Below are positions 14,228 to 22,285 of a stretch of DNA of 47,700 nt, one piece after another (the first letter of the stretch is position 1; every line of letters starts with the position of its first letter). This DNA comes from an uncultured Eubacteriales bacterium (lineage in GTDB: Bacteria > Bacillota > Clostridia > Christensenellales > UBA1242). The stretch covers positions 1 through 47,700 of the forward strand of contig CARTDZ010000003.1 of assembly GCA_949067325.1 (NCBI GenBank), given 5' to 3'. The notes under the pieces are model-generated. The model did not search any database and had not been told where the DNA came from. It was given only the letters and a program-made list of their open reading frames with translations. A program made the translations under genes and the position numbers.

Positions 14228-15814
14228 ATGAAAGAAAAATTTTATATCACCACACCTATTTATTATCCTAGCAATAAGTTTACGCTTGGAAACTGTTATA
14301 CAACCGTGATTTGTGACGCCATTGCAAGGTTCAACAAGAGGCAAGGCAAAGACGTGTTTTTTTTGACTGGCACTGACGAGCATGGACAGAAGATTTCGCA
14401 AGCGGCAGCTGCCAAAGGCATGGCGGAAAAGGATTATCTTGACGAGATTGTTGCTGACGCCAAGGCGCTTTGGGCTATGCTTGGCATTGAGTATGACAAA
14501 TTTATCAGAACTACTGATGACTATCACGAAAAGAGCGTGCAGACGATTTTTAGGACGCTTTATGAGAAAGGTTATATTTACAAAGGCGAATATGAAGGCC
14601 TTTATTGCACTCCATGTGAGGCGTTTTGGACTGAAAGCCAGCTTGTGGACGGCAAATGCCCTGACTGTGGACGTGCTGTATCGCCTCAAAAAGAAGAAGC
14701 GTACTTTTTTAAGCTTTCAGAGTTTGGCGACAAATTGATGAAGTTGTATAAAGACAATCCAAAGTTTTTGCAGCCGCAATCTAGGATCAACGAAATGGTC
14801 AACAACTTTTTGAAGCCTGGTCTTGCTGACCTTTGCGTTTCAAGGACGTCTGTCAAATGGGGCATACCTGTTGACTTTGACCCAAAACATACCATTTACG
14901 TTTGGCTTGACGCGCTCACAAACTATACCAATGCGCTTGGCTATAACAGCGAAGATGAAAGTCTGTTTAAAAAATATTGGCCTGCAAACGTGCATATGGT
15001 AGGCAAAGAGATTGTCAGATTTCACGCTATCATTTGGCCTGCATTTTTGATGGCGCTTGACTTGCCACTGCCTGAGCGAATTTTTGCTCATGGCTGGATG
15101 CTTTTTGGTGGCGACAAGCTTTCAAAGAGTAAGACAACTGGCTCAGTTGAATGTATTGACCCTCGCATTTTGGTGCCAGAGTATTCAGCTGATGCTGTGA
15201 GATATATTTTGCTGCGTGAGATACCATTTGGCTCTGACGGAAACTACACAACTGAAATATTTTTCAATCGTTTCAACAGTGACCTTGTAAACAATTTTGG
15301 CAATCTTGTGTCAAGAACACTTAGTATGCTCAAAAAATATTTTGGCTCAGTTGTGCCAAAGCATGAAAAGAGCGAAAATGAAGATGATATCGCCCTTCAA
15401 AATGATGTGAAGAAGGAAGTTGAAAATGTATTTAAAGTTATGGAAGACTTTGACGTGTCAAAAGCACTTATTTCAATCTTCAACATCTTCACCCTTGCAA
15501 ACACCTATATTCAAAAGGTAGAGCCTTGGGCTGTAGCTAAAGATGAAAATCAAAAAGCAAGGCTGGCGACTATTATGACCAATCTTTTGGAAGCTATCAG
15601 AATTGGAACAAGCCTTCTTTCATCGTTCTTGCCAGAATGTTCTAAAAAAGTGCTTGACGCTTTTGGAATTGACGCTGAAGCAGACTTCGCAGACCTTGAC
15701 AACTTCAATGGCGTAGAAGAAGGAAGAGAAATTTTGCCAATTGCTATCCTCTTTCCTCGCCTCGACATTGCTGCTGAATTTGAAAAGCTGGCAAAAATCA
15801 TGGCAAACAAATAA
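14228..15814 (+). CDS. metG: Methionyl-tRNA synthetase with an altered HIGH motif
   Basis: This class I enzyme charges tRNA-Met. The protein opens ITTPIYYPSNKFTLGN; the usual HIGH (or HIGN in many clostridia) reads TLGN, so the first histidine is replaced by Thr. The rest is orthodox: FFLTGTDEHGQKI, a zinc knuckle with two CXXC pairs (CTPC and CPDC), the anticodon-domain tryptophan block (KVEPWAVAK), and the KMSKS loop as KLSKS. Length is 528 residues; no C-terminal tRNA-binding (EMAP-like) domain is attached. An ATG at 14216 is also in frame but lies almost at the predicted transcription start; the ATG at 14228 has GGAG 7 nt upstream. It is the only metG in the window. Confidence 0.95.
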   Translation: MKEKFYITTPIYYPSNKFTLGNCYTTVICDAIARFNKRQGKDVFFLTGTDEHGQKISQAAAAKGMAEKDYLDEIVADAKALWAMLGIEYDKFIRTTDDYHEKSVQTIFRTLYEKGYIYKGEYEGLYCTPCEAFWTESQLVDGKCPDCGRAVSPQKEEAYFFKLSEFGDKLMKLYKDNPKFLQPQSRINEMVNNFLKPGLADLCVSRTSVKWGIPVDFDPKHTIYVWLDALTNYTNALGYNSEDESLFKKYWPANVHMVGKEIVRFHAIIWPAFLMALDLPLPERIFAHGWMLFGGDKLSKSKTTGSVECIDPRILVPEYSADAVRYILLREIPFGSDGNYTTEIFFNRFNSDLVNNFGNLVSRTLSMLKKYFGSVVPKHEKSENEDDIALQNDVKKEVENVFKVMEDFDVSKALISIFNIFTLANTYIQKVEPWAVAKDENQKARLATIMTNLLEAIRIGTSLLSSFLPECSKKVLDAFGIDAEADFADLDNFNGVEEGREILPIAILFPRLDIAAEFEKLAKIMANK

Positions 15815-15853
15815 CTTTTTTAAATCAAATATTTTCGCAATTTGATTGTTGAC

Positions 15854-15884
15854 AAAGCCTTCAAAACTTTTGAGGGCTTTTTTT
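15854..15884 (+). terminator. Terminator after metG
   Basis: AAAGCCTTCAAAA pairs with TTTTGAGGGCTTT (one G-T pair) with a tight turn at 15867, followed by a T run. Confidence 0.92.
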
Positions 15885-15928
15885 GTGCAAAAATTTGATA
15901 AAAACCACTTTAAATTGCAGTGATTTTG

Positions 15929-15937
15929 TGATATAAT
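15929..15937 (+). promoter_or_regulatory. Extended -10 promoter of walJ, leaderless type
   Basis: TG-a-TATAAT ends 6 nt before the ATG at 15944, so transcription would begin at or beside the start codon. No ribosome-binding sequence is present in the 6-nt gap. A weak -35 (TTTAAA) lies 17 nt upstream. Confidence 0.68.
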
Positions 15938-15943
15938 GGATTT

Positions 15944-16726
15944 ATGCGAGTGATAAATTTGGCCTCTGGAAGCAAAGGCAATCTTACATACATAGAAGAC
16001 GACAACACCAAAATTTTGGTGGACATGGGTTTGTCGTGTCAAGAAACCATAAGGCGACTTTCACTTTTGGGCGTAACCCCTGACGAAATTGATGGGATTT
16101 TGGTCACACATGAGCATAGTGACCACATAAAAGGTATTGATGTTTTTTCAAAAAAATATAACAAACCCATTTTTGCACACAATGAGGTTTGGGTAGGCTT
16201 AAACGATCAGCTTAAAAACGTCAAAGATGAAAACAAAAAAATATTTACTGGTGATTTTGAATTTAAAGAGCTTATCGTGCGACCAGTTGAAGTGCCTCAC
16301 GACGTCAAATGTTTTGGCTTCAGTTTTGAAAAAGGTGGCAAAAAAGTTTCGCTCCTCACCGACCTCGGTCATACAAATGACAGGATTTTGCAGAGCATAA
16401 AAGGCAGTCAGTTGGTTTATCTCGAAGCAAATTATGATAGACAAAAGCTTTATCAAAATGACAGGTATCCACTTTCGTTAAAAAGACGCATTGATGGTGC
16501 AAATGGACATCTTTCAAATGAGGCTTCAGCAAGTGCCATTGAAATGCTTGTGCAAAGCGGAACAAGACAGATAGTTTTGTCACACCTAAGCGAAGAAAAC
16601 AACTCGCCAGACCTAGCTTATGAAGAAATTTGCCAAATTCTTTCAAAACACGGCCTTTTTGAAGGCATGGACTTCAAAATTGACGTTGCAACGCAAAAAC
16701 CAGGGGTTATTTTTAGGTTAAAATAG
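15944..16726 (+). CDS. walJ: WalJ/YycJ-type metallo-beta-lactamase-fold hydrolase
   Basis: A 260-residue cytoplasmic MBL-fold protein. The opening MRVINLASGSKGNLTYIE and the metal motif HEHSDH (H56, H58, D60, H61) followed by IKGIDVFSKKYN fit the YycJ/WalJ group, a putative 5'-3' DNA exonuclease linked to DNA metabolism and cell-wall growth. Other metal ligands are likely in VPHDVKCFGFSF and LLTDLG, with the last His in VLSHLSEENN. In many Firmicutes the gene sits in the walRK operon; here it is alone. The start is fixed by the conserved N-terminus, and there is no ribosome site, so the mRNA is probably leaderless. The exact substrate is not certain. Confidence 0.88.
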   Translation: MRVINLASGSKGNLTYIEDDNTKILVDMGLSCQETIRRLSLLGVTPDEIDGILVTHEHSDHIKGIDVFSKKYNKPIFAHNEVWVGLNDQLKNVKDENKKIFTGDFEFKELIVRPVEVPHDVKCFGFSFEKGGKKVSLLTDLGHTNDRILQSIKGSQLVYLEANYDRQKLYQNDRYPLSLKRRIDGANGHLSNEASASAIEMLVQSGTRQIVLSHLSEENNSPDLAYEEICQILSKHGLFEGMDFKIDVATQKPGVIFRLK

Positions 16727-16831
16727 GCATAAAAATAGTTGTAAATGTCAAATTTAGGCAATTTTTGAGTTAAAGATGTCCTTTTAAGCCAATTTTAGCA
16801 CTAAAAACTCAAATTTTTTTAAATTTACCTC

Positions 16832-16860
16832 TTGAAATGTGTATGAATTTGTGCTACAAT
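16832..16860 (+). promoter_or_regulatory. Promoter of the 792-residue unknown gene
   Basis: TTGAAA (16832-16837), exactly 17 nt, TACAAT (16855-16860). The leader is about 35 nt and carries AAGGAGGG. Upstream, TTTGAGT (16764-16770) and ACTCAAA (16807-16813) form a widely spaced inverted repeat. Confidence 0.85.
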
Positions 16861-16901
16861 ATATCAAGATTTAAAACATTGATGAATAAGGAGGGAATAC
16901 T

Positions 16902-19280
16902 ATGTCATCAAATGAAGTCAAAAAAAATTCACTTATAAGAAAGGCGTTAGTTCATTGTTCTTCACCAAACTTTGAAATTAAAAACCTTTTTATTTCAGGC
17001 CCAGTTTTTGCAGAACGTTTTAAGCTTGGTTCAAAGTCTGTATTTGTCAATGCTCATTCTTTTAGTGCTGCCTCAAGTATTCTTGCAGCAGATCTTAATT
17101 TCTTTAACGAAGCATTTTTGCCAGAGAAAAGCACAGCACACATATCAAGTTTTGAAGCTTATTCAGATAAAAAATGTGCATATGCTGAAAAAAACAACAA
17201 GAAAATAGAAAAAGCTCATCAAAAAAACAAGAAGGCAAAAGACGAGAGCAATTATGTGCAAGAAGCACTTAAAAATCTTATTGCTTCTGAAGTTGAGTTG
17301 CTATCTACCTCTGCAAAAAGAAATGCTCAATCTTTTATTTTATACAAATTATACAAAGACAACGAGCTTAAACTTGAAAAAATTAAAATTACAAAAAACG
17401 CTGATGTTATTCCCGCTTTGATCGCTTTGGCAATTGAAATGAAACTTCAAATAAACACCTACCCTGCACTTAAAAACGAAATAAATGAAATTGAACTTAT
17501 GCTTGCTTCAGTTGCGAAAAATCTTATCGAACTTTGCCCTAACACTATTGCAAAAGATTTCAAAGAAAATTATCTTGGTAAAAGAAACGGCAAAGCTTTG
17601 CAAAACAAAGTTGGTGAACTTGTTTCAGCAATCAATGAAGAAGCTGGCAAAGACTACAAAAACTTTGTAAGCGCAACTTCAGTTCAAAACCAATTTCAAA
17701 TAATTACCAACGATGCCGTTCAAAAATATTTTTCTGCTTTTTCTTATATTAATGGAAGCGGCTACAAACTTTTCAACACAGCTGAAGGCAAGACAAAATT
17801 GCTTGAAAAAACTCTTGTAGAAGCTTTGAATGATTTGAAAACGCCAGCAAGAGTTGAAAAAGACGGCAAACTTGTTGAAACTGACAACCTTTACAACAGC
17901 AATCTTTACACAATTGCTTGCATTATTGAAAAGAGGTTCCCTTCTCTACCAAATGATTTGGAAAGTAGCCTAAGAAACACTTATACACTTCTCGCTTTAG
18001 TTTCAGACAGATTTGGCTCAGATTTAAAAGAACAAAGCATTGCTTATGCTTTGTTTGATAGAGTTCAAGACTATAGAACTTTGGGTTGTACAGACAAACT
18101 AATCCTCGAACGAGCTTATGACAATGCCAACACCTTGCTTAGAGAAGCAATTTTAAAAGACAACAACAATACGCCAGCAAATTTTGAAAAAATAGGTGTA
18201 AAAATTCAACCATTTACGGATGAATTGTTGGCAGGTGAAGCCCCACTTTTTATCGACCTTGAAGCTATTGAAAAAGTGCTTAATCCGGAAACAGAAATCG
18301 TTGAAGAAGAGGTAGAAGAACAAAAAGAAGTCGCTGCAGCTTTAGAAGTTCAAGAAGAGCCTAAAGAAGACGCGGCAATTGAAACTATAGAAGAGCTTAA
18401 CGAAGAAGAAAGAGCTGCAGAAGCTGAACTTGTAAAGCATGAAACACTTTCTGCTGAAGAAAAGAAAGACAAACTTATAAAAAAGAAACTAAAATTTCTT
18501 AGTGCTTTAAACTCGAAAATAAGCGATAAAGTCACTGATGCAAACAATAAAAAAGAAGAGCTTAATAGTAAAAATTCTGACCCTGCAATTTCAAACGAAG
18601 AAAAACGCAAAAATGAAAAAGCAATCACGCAAGCAAATTCTGAAATGGATATTCTTGGCAAGCTTATTACCAAAATTATTCGAAAAAAAGACAACCTTAT
18701 CAAACGCTCTGCGGAAGATGATGCCACATCTGCGAGAAGAATTCGCGTGTTTGAAGACCCTGCTGACGAACAAGTAGATACTCCGATGCCAAAAACGTTG
18801 ATACGTCTTGTACAAGAACTCAAAAACATTTCTTTGGATACAAAAAGTTACAAATATAAAGAAGTGATAAGAGATCTTATCAAATTGGCCAAAGATGAAA
18901 ACAAAGTTTTTGCAACTTTTCAAAATTATGCAAAAAAGAACTCACTAGAAACAAATTCAAAGGAATATTATAACTTTTTAAAACAACAGCAAGAAGAAGC
19001 TGCAGCAAAGGCTGCGAAAACAGCTGGCAAGAAAAAGGTTGGCAAGAAAAAGGTTGAAGAAAAAACAGCCGAAGAAGCTGTCTTTAATGAAGCTGCTGCA
19101 ACTGTAGTTGAAACTGAACAAAAAATTGTAGAAGTTGCCGAAACTGAAAATCTCGAAGTTGAAAATGCCGAAGCTGCTATTGAATTTCAAAATGTTGAAG
19201 AAAACAAAAATGCTGAAGAAATTACGGCTACTGAAACTTCGGAAAGCGAAGAACAAAACGAAGAAGAGCATCTTCAATAA
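16902..19280 (+). CDS. Unknown 792-residue protein with an acidic, repetitive C-terminus
   Basis: I do not recognise this protein. It has no signal peptide and no membrane segment. Residues 1-460 look helical and globular, with a Lys-rich stretch around 90-120. From about 465 the sequence turns very acidic (EEEVEEQKEVAAALEVQ), followed by a charged helical segment (about 520-700) that could be a coiled coil. A Lys-rich GKKKVGKKKVEEK patch and a final Glu/Ala/Asn tail follow. A 15-nt direct repeat codes for the KKKVG part (about 19026-19055). The start is secure: strong promoter and AAGGAGGG before the ATG. It is monocistronic and ends at a good terminator. A cytoplasmic structural or nucleic-acid-associated role is possible but not shown. 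Confidence 0.9.
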   Translation: MSSNEVKKNSLIRKALVHCSSPNFEIKNLFISGPVFAERFKLGSKSVFVNAHSFSAASSILAADLNFFNEAFLPEKSTAHISSFEAYSDKKCAYAEKNNKKIEKAHQKNKKAKDESNYVQEALKNLIASEVELLSTSAKRNAQSFILYKLYKDNELKLEKIKITKNADVIPALIALAIEMKLQINTYPALKNEINEIELMLASVAKNLIELCPNTIAKDFKENYLGKRNGKALQNKVGELVSAINEEAGKDYKNFVSATSVQNQFQIITNDAVQKYFSAFSYINGSGYKLFNTAEGKTKLLEKTLVEALNDLKTPARVEKDGKLVETDNLYNSNLYTIACIIEKRFPSLPNDLESSLRNTYTLLALVSDRFGSDLKEQSIAYALFDRVQDYRTLGCTDKLILERAYDNANTLLREAILKDNNNTPANFEKIGVKIQPFTDELLAGEAPLFIDLEAIEKVLNPETEIVEEEVEEQKEVAAALEVQEEPKEDAAIETIEELNEEERAAEAELVKHETLSAEEKKDKLIKKKLKFLSALNSKISDKVTDANNKKEELNSKNSDPAISNEEKRKNEKAITQANSEMDILGKLITKIIRKKDNLIKRSAEDDATSARRIRVFEDPADEQVDTPMPKTLIRLVQELKNISLDTKSYKYKEVIRDLIKLAKDENKVFATFQNYAKKNSLETNSKEYYNFLKQQQEEAAAKAAKTAGKKKVGKKKVEEKTAEEAVFNEAAATVVETEQKIVEVAETENLEVENAEAAIEFQNVEENKNAEEITATETSESEEQNEEEHLQ

Positions 19281-19284
19281 CACA

Positions 19285-19314
19285 AAAAACTGGCAAGGTT
19301 TGCCAGTTTTTTTA
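19285..19314. terminator. Bidirectional terminator between the unknown gene and uvrA
   Basis: A 12-bp stem (19285-19296 with 19300-19311; core CTGGCAA/TTGCCAG) over a 3-nt loop, with T residues on the right and A residues on the left, serves both converging genes. Confidence 0.9.
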
Positions 19315-19355
19315 TATATTTTTTTAAAATGAATTTAAAAAAATTTAAGATAATA

Positions 19356-22181
19356 TTACAAAAGCGGCTTTAAAAATTTGCCAGTGTAGCTCTCTTTTAT
19401 TTCTGCCACTTCTTCAGGAGTGCCAGCGGCCACTATTGTTCCGCCGCCGCTGCCACCTTCTGGCCCTAAGTCAATGAGATAATCTGCCGATTTTACCACA
19501 TCAAGGTTGTGTTCTATCACCACCACGCTGTTGCCGCCTTGAACAAGTCTATCCAGAATTGACACAAGCTTTTTCACGTCATACATATGCAGGCCTGTAG
19601 TTGGCTCGTCAAGCAGATAAATTGTTTTGCCAGTTGAGCGACGAGAAAGTTCTGTCGCCAATTTTACACGTTGTGCCTCACCGCCTGAAAGAGTTGTTGC
19701 TGGCTGACCTAGCTTGATATAATCTAGCCCAACGTCATGAAGCGCTTGCACTTTGTTTTTGATTGAAGGAATGTTCTCAAAAAACTTCAAAGCCTCTTCA
19801 ACAGTCATGTCAAGCACTTCTGAAATTGTCTTGCCTTTATATTTTACTTCAAGAGTTTCGCGGTTATAACGTTTGCCTTTGCATACCTCGCAAGGCACTA
19901 AAATGTCAGGCAGAAAATACATTTCAATTTCTTTCAAACCTGCGCCTTCGCAGATGTCGCAGCGTCCACCTTTTACATTAAAGCTAAAACGGCTCATGCT
20001 GTAACCACGAGCTTTTGCTTCTGGAGTGCTGGCAAAGAGTTCTCGAATAGGCGTGAAAATACCAACATAAGTGGCTGGGTTTGAACGAGGTGTTCTGCCA
20101 ATTGGCGACTGATCGATGGCGATAACCTTGTCGAGTTCCTTCACATTTTCAATCTTTGAAAACTTGCCATTTTCAAGGCGGCTACCATTTAAAGCATTTG
20201 ATAGATAAGGATAAAGAATTTCATTGACAAGGCTTGACTTGCCGCTGCCAGACACGCCAGTAACGCAGGTGAAAACGCCAAGCGGAATGTCGACATCTAT
20301 ATCTTTGAGGTTGTTTTCGCAAGCACCTTTGACACGAAGGAATTTTTCTGGCTTGCGACGTACTGAAGGCACTTCTATCTTTTCATCGCCACGCAGGAAT
20401 TTTGCGGTTATTGAATTTGGTGATTTGATAACCTCTTCAAGCGGCCCATTTGCTACAATTTCGCCGCCATGAACACCTGCATAAGGGCCGACATCGACAA
20501 CCCAGTCGGCTGTTCTTATCGTGTCCTCATCATGCTCAACGACTATCAAAGTGTTGCCTAGATCACGAAGATGTTTCATTGTTCCAATAAGCCTTTCGTT
20601 GTCGCGTTGGTGGAGGCCAATGCTTGGCTCGTCCAAAATGTATAAAACTCCTGACAGACCGCTTCCTATTTGTGTGGCAAGTCTTATTCGTTGAGCCTCA
20701 CCGCCCGATAGCGTTTCTGCTGAGCGAGAAAGAGTGAGATAGTCAAGCCCTACGTCAGAAAGAAATTTCACCCTTGCGTTGATTTCTTTCATAATGCTTT
20801 GAGCAATTTCTGCTTTTGCTTTGGTTAGTTTGAGATTTTGAAAGTATGGCACTAGCTGGCCAACTGACATATCACATGTTTCGACTATATCCTGAGTGCC
20901 AACCTTGACCGACAAAGCACTTTCGTTGAGGCGTTTGCCATGGCATACTGGACAGGTTTGCTCGCGAACAAACTTTGAAATTTCAAGTTTTATAAAGTCA
21001 CTTTTGCTTTCAACAAGTCGTCGTTTGAGGTTTGTAATTATACCTTCAAATGAAAGTGCTTTTTTGCCGTTGTAATGTTCAAATGTATTGTTCTTCTTTT
21101 CGTCACCAAAAAGATCAAGCTCTTCGCCATTGTTGCCATAAAACAGAATATCAAGTTGGTCACGCTTGAGCTTTGCGACCGGCACATCTAGCGGTATTTT
21201 GTATTGTTTTGACAAAGCCAGAAAGTAACGCCCTGCCATTGCACCGTCAAAACGCCAGCCAGTCAGGTCAAAAGCACCTTCTCTTATTGATTTGTCACCA
21301 TTTTTGAGAATAAGATTTTCGTCAATATCAGTAGTTACGCCAAGCCCAAGACAGTTTGGACAAGCCCCGTATGGAGCGTTGAACGAAAACAATCTTGGAG
21401 TAACTTCTTCAAGCGTCCAGCCGCAAGTTGGGCAAGCATAATTTGTGCTGAAAAGCACTTCTTCGCCCTCATGCTCAACGATCACAAGCCCTTCTGCAAG
21501 TTTTATCGCAGTTTCGAGACTGTCTGCAAGACGAGAATTGACACCATCTTTCAATACTATGCGGTCGACAATGACACGAATATTGTGTTTAAGGTTTTTA
21601 TCAAGCACAATGTCTTCGTCAAGGTTCCATACACTGCCGTCAACCTGCACGCGAACATATCCGCTTTTTTTAAGGTTTTCAAACACTTTGGCAAAAGCGC
21701 CTTTTTGGCCTCTAACAATTGGCGCGAGAATTTGCAGCTTGCTGCCGCTTGGCATACTTAAAACCGCGTCGACAATCTGATCAATGCTTTGCTGCTCAAT
21801 AGGCTTATGGCAGTGCGGACAATAAGGAGTGCCAACACGAGCATACAAAAGACGCAGATAGTCATAAATTTCAGTGACCGTGCCTACGGTTGAACGTGGG
21901 TTGTGGTTTGTGGTTTTTTGGTCAATTGAAATGGCAGGAGAAAGCCCATCAATAGACTCAACGTCTGGCTTTTGAGCTTGTCCCAAAAATTGACGTGCGT
22001 AAGAGGAAAGACTTTCGATATATCGTCTTTGTCCTTCTGCGAATATAGTGCCAAAAGCAAGCGTACTCTTACCCGAGCCGCTCACACCAGTAAAAACCAC
22101 TAGCTGATTTTTAGGAATTTCCAAGTCTACATTTTTAAGGTTGTTTTCTTTTGCTCCACGAATAACTATTGAATTTTTCAT
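19356..22181 (-). CDS. uvrA: Excinuclease ABC subunit A
   Basis: UvrA finds bulky DNA lesions and loads UvrB in nucleotide excision repair. The 941 residues show two ABC ATPase modules, each with Walker A (GVSGSGKSTLAFGT and GVSGSGKSSLVNEI) and signature (LSGGEAQRIRLA and LSGGEAQRVKLA). The zinc modules are visible as CPTCGW...CPNC, CPVCHGKRLN and CDIC...CEVCKGKRYN. The length is typical. The start, MKNSIVIRGAKENNLKNVD, is conserved. There is no ribosome site; a TTGTTA-17-TATAAT promoter with extended TG ends 6 nt before the ATG, so the transcript is likely leaderless. No LexA box was seen. It lies after uvrB on the same strand but with its own promoter. Confidence 0.98.
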   Translation of the reverse strand: MKNSIVIRGAKENNLKNVDLEIPKNQLVVFTGVSGSGKSTLAFGTIFAEGQRRYIESLSSYARQFLGQAQKPDVESIDGLSPAISIDQKTTNHNPRSTVGTVTEIYDYLRLLYARVGTPYCPHCHKPIEQQSIDQIVDAVLSMPSGSKLQILAPIVRGQKGAFAKVFENLKKSGYVRVQVDGSVWNLDEDIVLDKNLKHNIRVIVDRIVLKDGVNSRLADSLETAIKLAEGLVIVEHEGEEVLFSTNYACPTCGWTLEEVTPRLFSFNAPYGACPNCLGLGVTTDIDENLILKNGDKSIREGAFDLTGWRFDGAMAGRYFLALSKQYKIPLDVPVAKLKRDQLDILFYGNNGEELDLFGDEKKNNTFEHYNGKKALSFEGIITNLKRRLVESKSDFIKLEISKFVREQTCPVCHGKRLNESALSVKVGTQDIVETCDMSVGQLVPYFQNLKLTKAKAEIAQSIMKEINARVKFLSDVGLDYLTLSRSAETLSGGEAQRIRLATQIGSGLSGVLYILDEPSIGLHQRDNERLIGTMKHLRDLGNTLIVVEHDEDTIRTADWVVDVGPYAGVHGGEIVANGPLEEVIKSPNSITAKFLRGDEKIEVPSVRRKPEKFLRVKGACENNLKDIDVDIPLGVFTCVTGVSGSGKSSLVNEILYPYLSNALNGSRLENGKFSKIENVKELDKVIAIDQSPIGRTPRSNPATYVGIFTPIRELFASTPEAKARGYSMSRFSFNVKGGRCDICEGAGLKEIEMYFLPDILVPCEVCKGKRYNRETLEVKYKGKTISEVLDMTVEEALKFFENIPSIKNKVQALHDVGLDYIKLGQPATTLSGGEAQRVKLATELSRRSTGKTIYLLDEPTTGLHMYDVKKLVSILDRLVQGGNSVVVIEHNLDVVKSADYLIDLGPEGGSGGGTIVAAGTPEEVAEIKESYTGKFLKPLL

Positions 22182-22187
22182 ACCATA

Positions 22188-22216
22188 ATTATACCACTTT
22201 TTAGCCTTCCTAACAA
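22188..22216 (-). promoter_or_regulatory. Promoter of uvrA, extended -10, leaderless type
   Basis: Read on the minus strand: TTGTTA, 17 nt, then TATAAT preceded by TGG, then 6 nt, then ATG. No Shine-Dalgarno sequence fits between the box and the start codon. Confidence 0.7.
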
Positions 22217-22285
22217 TTAATTTCGCAAACCTTGTTGAAAAAAAGTGAATTGTTGTATTTTTTCGAAAAAATGTAAAATTTGGCT

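Noticed and set aside
15854..15880. Small RNA after metG
   Set aside because: The hairpin with T run is fully explained as the metG terminator.
17000..19280. Long antisense frames opposite the 792-residue gene
   Set aside because: They follow from the biased codons of the Glu/Lys-rich gene and lack start signals.
22182..22285. uvrBA operon with one promoter
   Set aside because: A good TTGTTA-17-TATAAT promoter lies directly before uvrA, so it has its own start, although read-through from uvrB cannot be excluded.
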